Source of the DNA: Halomonas alkaliantarctica
GTDB lineage: Bacteria; Pseudomonadota; Gammaproteobacteria; Pseudomonadales; Halomonadaceae
Direction of reading: 5' to 3'
NCBI RefSeq assembly: GCF_029854215.1
Contig: NZ_CP122961.1
Location: 1,054,001 to 1,118,000 of the forward strand
DNA: 64,000 bases
The notes beneath the pieces are model-generated. The model was not told the DNA's origin. It worked only from the letters and a program-made list of their open reading frames with translations, and made no database searches. This document shows positions 1-9,169 of the stretch, piece after piece. How positions within the stretch are numbered: the first letter of the stretch is position 1; the number at the start of each line of letters is the position of its first letter. A program made the position numbers and the translations under genes.

Positions 1-600
1 CCAACCTTTTTGCGGCGCACTCACCACCACATCAATGCCGAGTGCCTGCATATCCACCCACAGGGTGCCCGCGGCGATAGCATCTAACACAAACAAGCCG
101 TCTACTTGGTGAGTGGCTTCGGCGAGCGCTTGAATATAGTCATCTGGAAGCAGCAAGCCAGCAGAGGTTTCGACTTGCGGGGCAAACACCACCGCGGGTT
201 TTTCGTTATTAATCTGCGCGACGGCCTCATCAATGGGCACCGGCTGAAAAGGCGAGCGCGGGTCATCTGCATTGAGTCGTCGTGCTTTAAGCACCGTGTG
301 TTGATCGGTTAAACGGCCCATCTCGATAATTTGCGTCCAGCGGTAGCTGAACCAGCCGTTGCGGATGACCAGGGTTTTTTGATCAACGGCAAACTGCCGC
401 GCCACCGCTTCCATACCGAAGGTGCCACTACCGGGCACAATTACCGCTGCGTGGGCGTTATACACCTCTTTCAGCGTGGCTGAAATATCCCGCATCACAC
501 CTTGAAACTGCTGTGACATGTGATTCAGCGAACGGTCTGTGTAGACCACCGAGTATTCAAGCAAGCCGTCGGGATCGACGTTGGGCAGTAAACCAGCCAT
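1..600 (-). CDS. Class V aminotransferase, partial (C-terminus beyond window)
   Basis: The first 200 codons of a PLP-dependent fold-type I aminotransferase of class V, the alanine-glyoxylate/serine-pyruvate aminotransferase group. The reading frame starts at ATG 600 (MAGLLPNVDPDGLLEYSVVY) and is open to the window edge. A glycine-rich phosphate-cup-like stretch (VPGSGTFGMEA) lies near residue 57, an aspartate in FVLDAIAAG near 170 is placed to contact the PLP ring, and the last visible residues SAPQKGW carry the expected Schiff-base lysine. About half of a 370-400 residue enzyme is seen. It is transcribed separately from cdd. The exact amino donor cannot be decided from this half. Confidence 0.85.
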   Translation of the reverse strand, partial: MAGLLPNVDPDGLLEYSVVYTDRSLNHMSQQFQGVMRDISATLKEVYNAHAAVIVPGSGTFGMEAVARQFAVDQKTLVIRNGWFSYRWTQIIEMGRLTDQHTVLKARRLNADDPRSPFQPVPIDEAVAQINNEKPAVVFAPQVETSAGLLLPDDYIQALAEATHQVDGLFVLDAIAAGTLWVDMQALGIDVVVSAPQKGW

Positions 601-689
601 GGCATTCTCCTAAGTAGGTGCTGTGCTCTATTCGGCACATTGCGTCGTAAGCAACACGTTGTTTCTAAGAGTACGAGCAATAAAAGCAC

Positions 690-717
690 AAAACCAGCCC
701 ACGTTGGGGCTGGTTTT
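690..717 (-). terminator. Intrinsic terminator downstream of cdd
   Basis: An 11-bp perfect stem (AAAACCAGCCC / GGGCTGGTTTT) with a 6-nt loop lies 20 bases past the cdd stop codon. Read on the minus strand it ends in a T-rich run (GGTTTTGTGCTTTT). It would close the nucleoside salvage operon and insulate the aminotransferase gene behind it. Confidence 0.75.
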
Positions 718-736
718 GAAGGCCAAGCGGGTTGAC

Positions 737-1144
737 TTAGCGTGGCGGCAACTGCTCTGGCCCAAAGGCGTCGGGCAGCAGCGTTTCCATGGTGTAGGTT
801 TTCATCAATTCGCCACTACCGGAGAGTACCTTGATCTGCGTCTCTGGCGTGGCGAATTCGCGAATCCGCTGACGGCAGTCGCCGCAGGGGGTACAAAGGT
901 GATCACCAGGGCCCATCACGTAGACCGTCGCCAACTGGCGCTGCCCGGCGGTGATCATGGCGGAAATGGCCGAGGCTTCGGCACACAGGCCTTTGTAGTG
1001 CGCCACTTCGACGTTGGTGCCCGCAAATTGCTGACCATCGGGGGCCACTATCACTGACGCTACCGGGTGCGCGGAGTAGGGCACATACGCGTTAGCCCGC
1101 GCACTTAACAAGGTTTGAACGATCTCTTCTGATACCTGTTCCAT
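737..1144 (-). CDS. cdd: Cytidine deaminase
   Basis: Zinc enzyme that deaminates cytidine and deoxycytidine to uridine and deoxyuridine in pyrimidine salvage. At 135 residues it is the short, tetrameric homologous form rather than the 294-residue E. coli dimeric form. The zinc ligand and catalytic glutamate are in CAEA (Cys54, Glu56), and the other two ligands are in PCGDC (Cys87, Cys90). ATG 1144 is preferred over a TTG 24 bases upstream because AAGGAAAA sits 7 bases before it. It is the last gene of the deo salvage series, 56 bases behind deoD, and would feed uridine-type nucleosides to the phosphorylases upstream. Confidence 0.93.
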   Translation of the reverse strand: MEQVSEEIVQTLLSARANAYVPYSAHPVASVIVAPDGQQFAGTNVEVAHYKGLCAEASAISAMITAGQRQLATVYVMGPGDHLCTPCGDCRQRIREFATPETQIKVLSGSGELMKTYTMETLLPDAFGPEQLPPR

Positions 1145-1200
1145 CACTTTTCCTTTTGGCCGCTTCAACGCGCTCTTTTCAACGTTCTCTTTTCAACGTG

Positions 1201-1926
1201 CTAGGCGCGGGCAGCGTCGTCGCGAAGTACGGTGTCCAGTGCAATCAGCATCATGTCGTCAAAGGTGGTTTGACGGTCGGCGCTGGAGAGCGAGTCGCCT
1301 TTCAGGATGTGATCCGATACGGTACAGATCGTCATGGCGCGGGCGCCAAATTCAGCGGCGACGCCGTAAAGGCCCGCAGCTTCCATCTCGACGCCGACAA
1401 TGCCGTAACGCTTGAGCATTTCAGCCATTTCGGTTTGCGGGTTGTAGAACAGATCCGCTGAGAAGATGTTGCCCACTTTGACCGGCACGTTCTTGGCCTT
1501 GGCGGCAGCAACCGCGTGCTGGGTCAGTTCAAAATCCGCAATGGCGGCGAAGTCGTGGTCGTTAAAGCGCATGCGGTTGACTTTGGAGTCAGTGCTGGCA
1601 CCCATGCCAATGACGACATCGCGCACGTTGACATCGTCGCGCACCGCGCCGCAGGAGCCCACACGAATCAGCGATTTAACGCCGTAGTCGGTGATCAGCT
1701 CTTTGGCGTAGATGGAGACCGACGGAATACCCATGCCGTGGCCCATCACGGAAATCTCGCGGCCTTTGTAAGTGCCGGTGTAGCCGAACATATTGCGCAC
1801 GTCGTTCACCTGGCGCACGTTCTCCAGGTAGGTGTCGGCGATGTATTTGGCGCGCAGCGGGTCACCGGGCATCAGCACGGTATCAGCGAAATCGCCGGGG
1901 GCAGCGTTAATATGCGGGGTAGCCAT
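1201..1926 (-). CDS. deoD: Purine nucleoside phosphorylase DeoD type
   Basis: Cleaves purine (deoxy)nucleosides with phosphate to free base and (deoxy)ribose-1-phosphate; a hexameric cytosolic enzyme. At 241 residues it matches the E. coli protein almost from end to end: the start MATPHINA, the phosphate-binding GDPLRAKY, the RVGSCGA stretch, and the substrate-binding VEMEAAG and TVSDH motifs near residues 180 and 204. ATG 1926 follows AAAGGAGAT at good spacing; the TTG one codon earlier is ignored. It lies 12 bases behind deoB, so translation is probably coupled within one transcript. Confidence 0.97.
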   Translation of the reverse strand: MATPHINAAPGDFADTVLMPGDPLRAKYIADTYLENVRQVNDVRNMFGYTGTYKGREISVMGHGMGIPSVSIYAKELITDYGVKSLIRVGSCGAVRDDVNVRDVVIGMGASTDSKVNRMRFNDHDFAAIADFELTQHAVAAAKAKNVPVKVGNIFSADLFYNPQTEMAEMLKRYGIVGVEMEAAGLYGVAAEFGARAMTICTVSDHILKGDSLSSADRQTTFDDMMLIALDTVLRDDAARA

Positions 1927-1938
1927 CAAATATCTCCT

Positions 1939-3183
1939 TTAAGCGGCTTCAGGAAGAAAGCTTTTGCCATCGGCCATGGCCGGAAGCAGGAAAAAGTCGG
2001 CGAGGGTTTGGCCAATATCGGCAAAGGTGCCGCGCTCGCCCAACGGGCCGGGGGTAAAGCCGGGGCCGTGTACCAGAATGGGGATGTACTCGCGGGTGTG
2101 CTCGGTGCCGTGCCAGCTGGGGTCGCAGCCGTGATCGGCGGTGAGAATCAGCATGTCATCTTCGCTTAGCGTAGCCAGCAGCTTAGGCAGCTTGGCGTCG
2201 AAATCTTCCAGTGCGGCAGCATAGCCCGGCACGTCCCGGCGGTGGCCATAGACCGAGTCAAAATCGACAAAGTTGGTCATGATCATGGCGCGCTCGCCTT
2301 CGTCGCGTTGGCTGGTGCGCTCGATCTCTTTGAGCGTGGCGTCCATCAATGCATCGTGGCCGCTGGCTTTTACCTTGTGGGTAATGCCGCAGTGGGCGTA
2401 GATATCGGCAATTTTACCAATCGAGACCACTTCGCCACCGGCATCTGCAAGCTTTTGCAGCACGGTGGCTGAGGGCGGCTCAACGCTGTAGTCGCGACGG
2501 TTGCCGGTGCGGGCGAAGGTGTTGCTGTCTTCGCCGATAAACGGACGCGCAATGACGCGACCGATGTTGTAAGGCTCCAGCAGCTCGCGGACGGTTTCGC
2601 ACAGCTTATATAGCCGCTCCAGGCCGAAATGCTCTTCGTGGGCGGCAATTTGGAACACCGAATCCGCCGAGGTATAAACGATGGGTTTGCCGGTAGCGAT
2701 GTGCTCTTCACCCAGGCGGGCGATGATCTCGGTGCCTGACGCATGGCAGTTGCCAATCACCCCGGTGAGATCGGCCTCCTGGACGATGGCGTCGAGCAGC
2801 TCAAGGGGGAAACTGTCGGTTTTATCCAGAAAGTAGCCCCAGTCAAAGCGTACAGGCACACCGGCGATTTCCCAGTGGCCGGAGGGGGTATCTTTGCCGC
2901 TGGAAATCTCTTTGGCGTGGGCGTACGCGCCTTCCAGGTTTTCCGGCAGCGTGACGCCTTCGGCAACGCTGCCCGTGGCATCGCGGTGGGCGTGAAATAG
3001 CCCCAGCTTGGCCATGTTGGGAAGCTTCAGCGGGCCTGAACGGTTGGCGTTATCGGCTTCGCCACGGGCGCAGGCGTCGGCGATATGGCCCAAGGTGTCG
3101 GAGCCTTCATCGCCGAAGGTGGCGGCATCCGGGGCGGCGCCAATGCCAAACGAATCGAGGACTAATACAATCGCGCGGCTCAT
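1939..3183 (-). CDS. deoB: Phosphopentomutase
   Basis: Manganese-dependent enzyme of the alkaline phosphatase superfamily. It moves phosphate between C1 and C5 of ribose and deoxyribose, so that phosphorylase products enter central metabolism through DeoC. The 414 residues fit the family. The metal-binding start [29 protein letters not shown], and the C-terminal [19 protein letters not shown] region with the Asp/His metal ligands are all present. ATG 3183 overlaps the deoA stop by four bases (ATGA), and GGAGAAA lies upstream. Order is deoA-deoB-deoD on one message. Confidence 0.97.
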   Translation of the reverse strand: MSRAIVLVLDSFGIGAAPDAATFGDEGSDTLGHIADACARGEADNANRSGPLKLPNMAKLGLFHAHRDATGSVAEGVTLPENLEGAYAHAKEISSGKDTPSGHWEIAGVPVRFDWGYFLDKTDSFPLELLDAIVQEADLTGVIGNCHASGTEIIARLGEEHIATGKPIVYTSADSVFQIAAHEEHFGLERLYKLCETVRELLEPYNIGRVIARPFIGEDSNTFARTGNRRDYSVEPPSATVLQKLADAGGEVVSIGKIADIYAHCGITHKVKASGHDALMDATLKEIERTSQRDEGERAMIMTNFVDFDSVYGHRRDVPGYAAALEDFDAKLPKLLATLSEDDMLILTADHGCDPSWHGTEHTREYIPILVHGPGFTPGPLGERGTFADIGQTLADFFLLPAMADGKSFLPEAA

Positions 3184-4535
3184 AAGGTTTCTCCACGGAA
3201 AGTGTCTTGTAGCAGGGTGTCGGCGCTGGCGGTACCTTCGCCAATGGTAAATGCGGCGCGCAGCTGCTCAGCGGCGCGCTCGGCGGCGGCTTCACTGCGG
3301 GCGTGCACCATGGCAATGGGGCGCTGGCTATCCACGCTCTCGCCAATCTCGACGATGTCGGTGAAGCCGACGCTGTGATCGACGCTGGCATCGTTACGCA
3401 AGCGACCACCGCCCAGTTCCACCACGCTCATGCCTACAGCACGGGTATCAATACGCTGGACGATTCCTGATTGCTCAGCATATACCGGCTTAATCACTTC
3501 AGCTTTGGCCAAGTAGTGCTCTGAGCGCTCCATAAAGTCGCTGGGGCCACCGAGCTCGCGCACCATGCGGGCGAACACTTCAGCGGCCGCGCCGGAGGTT
3601 AGCGCCTTTTCAAGCTTGGTTAGCGCTTCTTCACGTGAGCCTGCGAGTTTGCCCGCCATCAGCATTTCCACTGCCAGCTCGCGGGTTACTTGCATCACGC
3701 GGCTGTTGGGGCGGTCGCCGCGCAGCAGCGCCAGCGTCTCGACGATTTCCACCGCGTTACCGGCGCAAGGGGCCAGCGGCTGACTCATATCAGTGAGCAG
3801 GGCGGTCGTCGGCGTACCCGCTTGGGTGGCCACATTGGCGATGCTTTTGGCAAGTTCCCGGGATTTTTCCGGCGTGGGCATAAAGGCGCCGCTGCCGACT
3901 TTAACGTCCATCACCAGCGCATCCAGTCCGGAGGCCAGCTTCTTGCCTAGAATAGAGGCTGTAATCAGCGGAATCGATTCTACCGTGGCGGTTACATCGC
4001 GAACGCCGTAGATGCGCTTGTCGGCGGGGGCGAGATCACCCGTTTGGCCAATAATCGCCACGCCGGTGGATTTCACCACCTCGCGGAAACGCTCTGGTGC
4101 GGGGTAGGGGTCATAGCCGGGGATCGATTCGAGCTTATCCAGGGTGCCGCCGGTGTGGCCCAGGCCACGACCGGAGATCATCGGTACGAAGGCGCCGCAG
4201 GCGGCGACCCAGGGGCCGAGCACCAGCGAAACCAAATCGCCCACGCCACCTGTGGAGTGCTTATCGACAATCGGGCCGGGCAGGTTGAGGTCGCTCCACT
4301 GCATCACGTGGCCGGAATCGCGGGTAGCGGTGGTCAGCGCAACGACTTCTTCACGGCTCATGCCGTTGAGAAATACCGCCATGGTGAAGGCGCCGATCTG
4401 AGCGTCGCTGATGCGGTCATCGGCAATGCCCTGCACAAAGGCTTTAATCTCTTCCGCGGGCAGCGGCTGGTTATCGCGCTTTAGGCGAATCAGCTCCTGC
4501 GGGAGCAGGGAGTGTTGAGTGGCGTTGGTAGACAT
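3180..4535 (-). CDS. deoA: Thymidine phosphorylase
   Basis: Converts thymidine plus phosphate to thymine and deoxyribose-1-phosphate. Its 451 residues carry the family signature around residues 90-130 (KHSTGGVGD phosphate loop, then [20 protein letters not shown]). A lysine-rich catalytic region ([11 protein letters not shown]) follows near residue 210. The start codon overlaps the last base of the deoC stop (TAATG), and GGAGG lies inside the deoC end, so it is coupled to deoC. The product deoxyribose-1-phosphate is the substrate of the next gene product, DeoB. Confidence 0.97.
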   Translation of the reverse strand: MSTNATQHSLLPQELIRLKRDNQPLPAEEIKAFVQGIADDRISDAQIGAFTMAVFLNGMSREEVVALTTATRDSGHVMQWSDLNLPGPIVDKHSTGGVGDLVSLVLGPWVAACGAFVPMISGRGLGHTGGTLDKLESIPGYDPYPAPERFREVVKSTGVAIIGQTGDLAPADKRIYGVRDVTATVESIPLITASILGKKLASGLDALVMDVKVGSGAFMPTPEKSRELAKSIANVATQAGTPTTALLTDMSQPLAPCAGNAVEIVETLALLRGDRPNSRVMQVTRELAVEMLMAGKLAGSREEALTKLEKALTSGAAAEVFARMVRELGGPSDFMERSEHYLAKAEVIKPVYAEQSGIVQRIDTRAVGMSVVELGGGRLRNDASVDHSVGFTDIVEIGESVDSQRPIAMVHARSEAAAERAAEQLRAAFTIGEGTASADTLLQDTFRGETL

Positions 4536-5329
4536 TAATAACCTCCGTCAGTAGTGGCCGCGTTGGTGTTGCCGGTCAACGTCGCCAGCAGATTGCCCAG
4601 CAGGCTAGAGGCACCAAAGCGGAAGTGCGCGGGGGTTACCCAGCCTTGACCCATAATGTCATTGGCAAGGGCCAGGTATTCCGCTGCATCCTCGGCTGTT
4701 TTAACGCCACCCGCTGCTTTAAAACCAACGTCTTTACCACTCGCCTTGATGGCCTTGAGCATAATCTCGGCGGCTTCCAGCGTAGCGTTCACGGCTACTT
4801 TACCGGTCGATGTTTTAATAAAATCAGCGCCGCCTTCAATGGCGAGTTCACTGGCGCGTTTGATCAGCGCAGGCTCTTTGAGTTCGCCGGATTCAATGAT
4901 CACTTTGAGCAGCGCTTGGCCCGCGCAGGCGGCTTTGCACATTTCTACCAACGCGAGGCCAGTCTCTTCATCGCCTGCCATAAGTGCGCGGTAGGGAAAG
5001 ACGACATCGACTTCGTGGGCACCAGAGGCGACCGCGTCGCGGGTTTCACGGGCAGCGCCCATGATGTCGTCACCGCCGTCGGGAAAATTGGTGACCGTGG
5101 CGATTTTTACCTGGTCATTGAGAGTGTGAGCAGTCAGCGCACGCTGGGCGGTGACAATAAACTGCGGATAGACGCAAACGGCAGCAGGAGTGCCAAAGGG
5201 CGTTTTCACCTGCTGACACAGCGCTTCAATGGTGCTGTCAGTGTCGCTATCGTTCAGGCTCGTCAGATCCATGAGGGTGAGTGCTTGGCGGGCGGCTTGG
5301 ACAATATGGGGGGAGGCGGTCGCAGTCAT
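4535..5329 (-). CDS. deoC: Deoxyribose-phosphate aldolase
   Basis: Class I aldolase that splits 2-deoxyribose-5-phosphate into acetaldehyde and glyceraldehyde-3-phosphate, the last step of deoxyribonucleoside breakdown. At 264 residues it is close to the 259 of E. coli. The Schiff-base lysine is in FIKTSTGK and the second active-site lysine in [19 protein letters not shown] matches the family start. ATG 5329 is chosen because an in-frame upstream TTG extension would run through the hairpin at 5361-5390. Only 31 bases separate the end of that hairpin from this start, so its transcription must either read through the terminator or begin within nupC. Confidence 0.96.
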   Translation of the reverse strand: MTATASPHIVQAARQALTLMDLTSLNDSDTDSTIEALCQQVKTPFGTPAAVCVYPQFIVTAQRALTAHTLNDQVKIATVTNFPDGGDDIMGAARETRDAVASGAHEVDVVFPYRALMAGDEETGLALVEMCKAACAGQALLKVIIESGELKEPALIKRASELAIEGGADFIKTSTGKVAVNATLEAAEIMLKAIKASGKDVGFKAAGGVKTAEDAAEYLALANDIMGQGWVTPAHFRFGASSLLGNLLATLTGNTNAATTDGGY

Positions 5330-5350
5330 GGGATTCTCACAAATCAGTAA

Positions 5351-5390
5351 AAGATAAAAACGGGCACTGCGGATAAAGCCGCAGTGCCCG
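5351..5390 (-). terminator. Intrinsic terminator between nupC and deoC
   Basis: A perfect 12-bp stem (CGGGCACTGCGG / CCGCAGTGCCCG) with a 6-nt loop at 5361-5390 is followed on the minus strand by TTTTTATCTTTT. It sits 25 bases after the nupC stop codon and directly upstream of deoC, so it could reduce deoCABD-cdd expression relative to nupC. Confidence 0.85.
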
Positions 5391-5414
5391 TCACCTTCAG
5401 TCAACCCCGCTGCT

Positions 5415-6698
5415 TTAAGCAGAGGCGTTACTTAGGGCGATAAAGAAGCCAGCAATCGAGGCCGACATCAAGTTGGACAGTGTACCGGCCAATACGGCTT
5501 TGACACCAAAGCGGGCAATCTCTTTACGGCGGGTAGGTGCGATGCTGCCCAGACCGCCAAGCAGAATCGCAATGGAGGAGAGGTTAGCAAAGCCACACAG
5601 CGCGAAAGAGAGGATCGCCATGGTATGCGGTGTCATCATCTGACCCGTCGCAGCCACCACCTGTTCCCCATCAATGTAAGGCGCTAGGTTGATGTAGGCG
5701 ACAAATTCATTGACCACTAATTTTTGGCCAATAAAGGAGCCAGCCAGAGTAGCCTCTTCCCAGGGTACACCCAACAGGAAGGCCAGCGGGGCAAACAGCC
5801 AGCCCAAGATCAGCTCCAGGCTAAGCGAGTCAAAGCCTACCCAGCCGCCAACGCCACCTAGAATGCCATTGATCAGCGCAATTAGGGCGATAAACGCAAG
5901 CAGCATGGCGCCCACGTTCGCGGCCAGCATTAAGCCTGATGTAGCGCCGGATGCTGCGGCGTCCAGCACATTGGCGGGCTTATCTTCCTGGGCGTCAATC
6001 TCTTCTTCGACCTTGGAAACGCTGTCGCTGTCAGTAACGTCTTGGGTTTCGGGCATGATCAACTTGGCAAACAGCAGGCCGCCAGGCGCTGCCATAAAGG
6101 AAGCCGCCACCAAGTATTCCATGGGAATACCCAATGCAGCGTAACCCGCCAACACCGAACCGGCGACAGACGCCAAACCACCACACATCACCGCAAACAA
6201 TTGCGACGGCGTCATCCGGGCGATAAACGGACGCACCACTAGCGGCGCTTCGGTTTGGCCGACGAAGATATTTGCCGTTGCGGAGAGCGACTCTGTGCGT
6301 GAGGTGCCCAGCGCTTTTTGCAGGGCGCCGCCGAGGATACGAATGACCCACTGCATAATGCCGATGTAATAAAGCACTGCAATTAGCGAGGAGAAGAAGA
6401 TAATGACCGGGAGTACTTTGATGGCGAATACAAAGCCGACGTTATCCACATCGGCTAAGCCGCCGAACAGAAAGCCGATCCCGTCGTTGGCATACACCAA
6501 TATTTGGCTAACGCCGGAGGAGATGGCCTGCAGCACGGCCTGACCAAAGGGTACATAAAGTACAAAGGCACCGATACCTGCTTGGATGGCAAAAGCGCCC
6601 AGCACGGTACGTAGCCGGATAGACTTACGGTCGTAAGAGAAGATCAGGGCGATGGCCACCAGGGTGATCATGCCCACCAAGCTCATAAGGAGTGTCAT
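5415..6698 (-). CDS. nupC: Concentrative nucleoside transporter, NupC/CNT family
   Basis: Inner-membrane symporter that brings nucleosides into the cell. At 427 residues it has the CNT layout: hydrophobic N-terminal helices, a gate domain, and the family motif [13 protein letters not shown] near residue 150. The C-terminal half has the [18 protein letters not shown] and [17 protein letters not shown] stretches typical of nucleoside-binding CNT proteins. An acidic loop near residues 220-240 ([11 protein letters not shown]) is cytoplasmic by prediction. GGATCT precedes ATG 6698. It lies between tsx (outer membrane channel) and the deo enzymes, giving uptake plus breakdown in one regulon. Confidence 0.93.
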   Translation of the reverse strand: MTLLMSLVGMITLVAIALIFSYDRKSIRLRTVLGAFAIQAGIGAFVLYVPFGQAVLQAISSGVSQILVYANDGIGFLFGGLADVDNVGFVFAIKVLPVIIFFSSLIAVLYYIGIMQWVIRILGGALQKALGTSRTESLSATANIFVGQTEAPLVVRPFIARMTPSQLFAVMCGGLASVAGSVLAGYAALGIPMEYLVAASFMAAPGGLLFAKLIMPETQDVTDSDSVSKVEEEIDAQEDKPANVLDAAASGATSGLMLAANVGAMLLAFIALIALINGILGGVGGWVGFDSLSLELILGWLFAPLAFLLGVPWEEATLAGSFIGQKLVVNEFVAYINLAPYIDGEQVVAATGQMMTPHTMAILSFALCGFANLSSIAILLGGLGSIAPTRRKEIARFGVKAVLAGTLSNLMSASIAGFFIALSNASA

Positions 6699-6718
6699 AG
6701 GGAGATCCTTCGAGTCCT

Positions 6719-6858
6719 GGAACCTCTGATTAACTATTGCGCTTGCCTATACTGCGTTAAAAATCGCCTCAAAGTGCTCATTTACTGCTAGTAAACTCCG
6801 CCTTTTCGTTGATTTTTGCCTTGTCTAGCCTGCGCTCATTACGTTAATCAGAGGCTCC
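6719..6858. repeat. 140-bp near-palindromic intergenic repeat element
   Basis: The ends are 16-bp inverted repeats with one mismatch: GGAACCTCTGATTAAC at 6719-6734 and its complement at 6843-6858. The centre is TTTACTGCTAGTAAA at 6781-6795. Between ends and centre the two arms remain partly complementary. The element encodes no protein and fills the gap between tsx and nupC. It resembles REP/MITE-like mobile intergenic repeats; on RNA it would fold into one long hairpin. No second copy was seen in the window. Confidence 0.7.
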
Positions 6859-6866
6859 TAAATCGA

Positions 6867-7712
6867 TTAAAGTAAGTTGAGCTTGACGGAGTAGATCATC
6901 GCATTCTGATAATCATCGGGGGTGCCCAACTTGTTTTCAGAGTAGCGATACTGAATACCGGTGGTGATCAAATCACTTGGATGCCACCACAGGCTCAGTG
7001 CACCGTTAGTGCCCACACTGCCTGCTTTATCGCCTATATAGTTCTGCTCTAGATACTCATCATCACGGCCAAACGTTTGCTCGTGCCAGTTGGTGACGCT
7101 GAAGTTCTGGTTGAGCGCCGAGAAATCATACCCCGCGACCCAGCCGGCCATAAAGCCGTTCATGCCGGTATAGCTGTTACTTTGTACCCTTGCCGCACCA
7201 ATAAAGGGTTTAAACCATAGACCGTTATCAAAGGTGGTCCGGTAGCCTAGACCCAGAATCTGATCCTGCTCGCGGCTTTCATAACCGTAATCGCGGAAGT
7301 CATACAGGTGGGCGTAAATCGACAGCGGGCTGTCGCCCAGATAAATGTGCGAGGTTATTTTACCCGCAGTGCGGAAGTTGTCCTTGCCACCGCTGGACTC
7401 ATCGAACTGGTCATTGGTGGGGTTCTCGAAATCAAAGAAACCGTAAAATTCGCCCCAGCTAAAGCCAGCGCCACCTTCGATTTCGAGAAACATAAAGTCG
7501 CTTTTCGCGGCGTTAGACGCGGTGCGTGCTTCGGTGCCGTTCGACCAGTCCAGATAGTTAACAGAGACGTTGGCGAATGACCACAACCGATCAAGGGGAT
7601 GCGGCTGGGCAGCCTCATCTGCCATTAGTGGCGTAGTCAGCATTGCCCCTATTACGCCAGCGGCAAGCGCGATTTTAGACGAAGGGATGTGAGAGTGTGT
7701 ACGAGCAGTCAT
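6867..7712 (-). CDS. tsx: Nucleoside-specific outer membrane channel, Tsx family
   Basis: Beta-barrel porin that lets nucleosides through the outer membrane. At 281 residues it has a cleavable signal peptide (about 1-31, ending near TTPLMADEA). Tsx-type stretches follow: WSFANVSVNYLDW, FLEIEGGAGF, GEFYGFFDFENPTNDQFD and a C-terminal strand ending YSVKLNLL. The last residue is Leu rather than the more common Phe. ATG 7712 follows GAGG. The gene is first in the minus-strand salvage series and directly behind the two DeoR-like operators, so it is probably the leading gene of the regulon. Confidence 0.9.
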   Translation of the reverse strand: MTARTHSHIPSSKIALAAGVIGAMLTTPLMADEAAQPHPLDRLWSFANVSVNYLDWSNGTEARTASNAAKSDFMFLEIEGGAGFSWGEFYGFFDFENPTNDQFDESSGGKDNFRTAGKITSHIYLGDSPLSIYAHLYDFRDYGYESREQDQILGLGYRTTFDNGLWFKPFIGAARVQSNSYTGMNGFMAGWVAGYDFSALNQNFSVTNWHEQTFGRDDEYLEQNYIGDKAGSVGTNGALSLWWHPSDLITTGIQYRYSENKLGTPDDYQNAMIYSVKLNLL

Positions 7713-7789
7713 GAGAGCCTCAACAAGGGTTATCGCGGAGCCATATGAGTTTGGCTATCCGGGGTTATAGTCGTGCGGGCTGGCGTTAA

Positions 7790-7805
7790 TGTTAAAATTA
7801 TAACA
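7790..7805. promoter_or_regulatory. DeoR-like operator 1
   Basis: TGTTAAAATTATAACA matches the known E. coli DeoR palindrome TGTTAGAATTCTAACA at 14 of 16 positions. It lies between tsx and the divergent regulator gene, where a DeoR-family repressor would control both. Confidence 0.75.
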
Positions 7806-7810
7806 TTTAG

Positions 7811-7826
7811 TGTTATTTTTCTAACG
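7811..7826. promoter_or_regulatory. DeoR-like operator 2
   Basis: TGTTATTTTTCTAACG matches the E. coli DeoR operator at 12 of 16 positions. Its centre is 21 bp from that of operator 1, two helical turns, so both would face the same side of the DNA. Confidence 0.6.
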
Positions 7827-8042
7827 TTGATTTGCAATAGTTGTCACATCAACGCTATTTAAATGACATATGGCTCTCACATGGTTCAAATAAGGTCGCT
7901 GGGCTCGACAAAAACCGTTGTGGCAGTGGCAATAAAGAAGTGGAAAGATAGCAGTGGAAATTCCGTCGCCGCTCGCGCAGCATAGAAATGAATGCTGTCT
8001 ATCAATACGATAAGAGAGAGGGTTTGCAAGGAGATGCCCACC

Positions 8043-8825
8043 ATGAATGGCCGTAGCGCGCTGCGCCTCGCAAAACTTCAGGAAGCGCTTGCCAGAGGCG
8101 GCACCCTTCATCTGCGCGATGCTGCAGAGCTTTGCGATGTTTCTGAGATGACCATTCGCCGCGATCTGACTACCCAACCCACCGCTATTAGCCTGCTGGG
8201 TGGGCGCCTGGTGATGGCAAATTACCCCGGCGTAACGCCTATTTATGACTTAACCGAACAGCAGGCGAGCCACTATCAAACAAAATATCGTCTATGTCAG
8301 CGTGCGATAGCCTACATAGAAGAGGGCGATACGCTGTTTGTTGACTGCGGCTCGACGCTGATGCCATTGCTGAGCCAGTTAAGTCATTTTCATGAGCTGA
8401 CGGTCGTGACCTATGCGCTTAATGTTGCCAATGCCGTCGCCGCACTCCCCAATGTGCGCTTAGTGCTACTGGGTGGGCTGTTTTATGCCACCTCACAGTC
8501 GTTTGGCAGCGACAATATGGCCGCCGCTGTCGAACGGCTAGGTATTAATAAAGCGCTGATCTCCGCAGCAGGGGTGGATTTAGAGCGTGGAGTGAGCTGC
8601 TTTCACTTTCACGAAGTCGCGCCTAAACAGGCTGCCATTGCCACCGCCATACAGCGCCTGCTAGTGGTAGATGCCAGCAAGTTCGGCGTAGTACGGCCCG
8701 CCTACTTCGCCGCACTTGACGACTTTGATGTGGTGGTCACCGACGAAGAGGGCGCTCCGCAACTGCTTAAAGACAATGATCGCTCTGTACCGGAGATAGT
8801 GGTCCCCTCAGTCACAGTGGCGTAA
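8043..8825 (+). CDS. deoR: Deoxyribonucleoside regulator, DeoR family
   Basis: Transcriptional repressor of the salvage genes. At 260 residues it has an N-terminal helix-turn-helix (about residues 17-45, DAAELCDVSEMTIRRDL) and a C-terminal sugar-phosphate-sensing domain with DCGST near residue 95 and LLGG near 140. The end (VVDASKFGVVRPAYF, DFDVVVTDE) closely follows E. coli DeoR, which responds to deoxyribose-5-phosphate. ATG 8043 is chosen because AAGGAG ends 9 bases before it; the ATG at 8034 has no spacing. It is divergent from tsx, and the two operators lie in the shared gap, so self-regulation is likely. Confidence 0.9.
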   Translation: MNGRSALRLAKLQEALARGGTLHLRDAAELCDVSEMTIRRDLTTQPTAISLLGGRLVMANYPGVTPIYDLTEQQASHYQTKYRLCQRAIAYIEEGDTLFVDCGSTLMPLLSQLSHFHELTVVTYALNVANAVAALPNVRLVLLGGLFYATSQSFGSDNMAAAVERLGINKALISAAGVDLERGVSCFHFHEVAPKQAAIATAIQRLLVVDASKFGVVRPAYFAALDDFDVVVTDEEGAPQLLKDNDRSVPEIVVPSVTVA

Positions 8826-9169
8826 GCGACTTTCCCAATAGCCATACCTGTCAATACCTTGGGTGCGGCAATGCGCCACTTCTTTCATGATCTCGATCAA
8901 TGGAAAATACTTTAGTCTTGGTTGATCCAACACTTTTGTGATTGGGCCAGCAGGGCTCGTCGCCAATTCCCATTCGGCGACGCATATTTTTCCCGGAGCA
9001 ATGACGCTCACTGCTATACGCACTTTTTTAGCAACGTTTTTTAACAGCGTTCTTATGAGCATGCTTTGGGAAGAGTATGAGGTGGTAGTTAGCCTGCTAG
9101 GTTACTAGCTGGCGTGTCTGGCTAGTTTCTAATCAACCTGTTTTTTTAAAACCTGGATGAGATCACCCC
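8826..9169. other. Intergenic region upstream of cyoA
   Basis: No credible gene in these 344 bases. It should contain the cyo promoter. A good FNR/ANR-like box lies at 8887-8900. No terminator for deoR was clear. Confidence 0.6.
8887..8900. promoter_or_regulatory. Candidate FNR/ANR box upstream of cyo operon
   Basis: ATGATCTCGATCAA fits the FNR/ANR consensus TTGATNNNNATCAA at 9 of 10 fixed positions. Cytochrome bo3 operons are repressed by FNR/ANR without oxygen in related bacteria, which agrees with its place 270 bases before cyoA. Confidence 0.45.

Noticed and set aside
1145..1200. Short direct repeat of CTCTTTTCAACGT between deoD and cdd
   Set aside because: Only two to three short copies without symmetry; no likely function beyond replication slippage.
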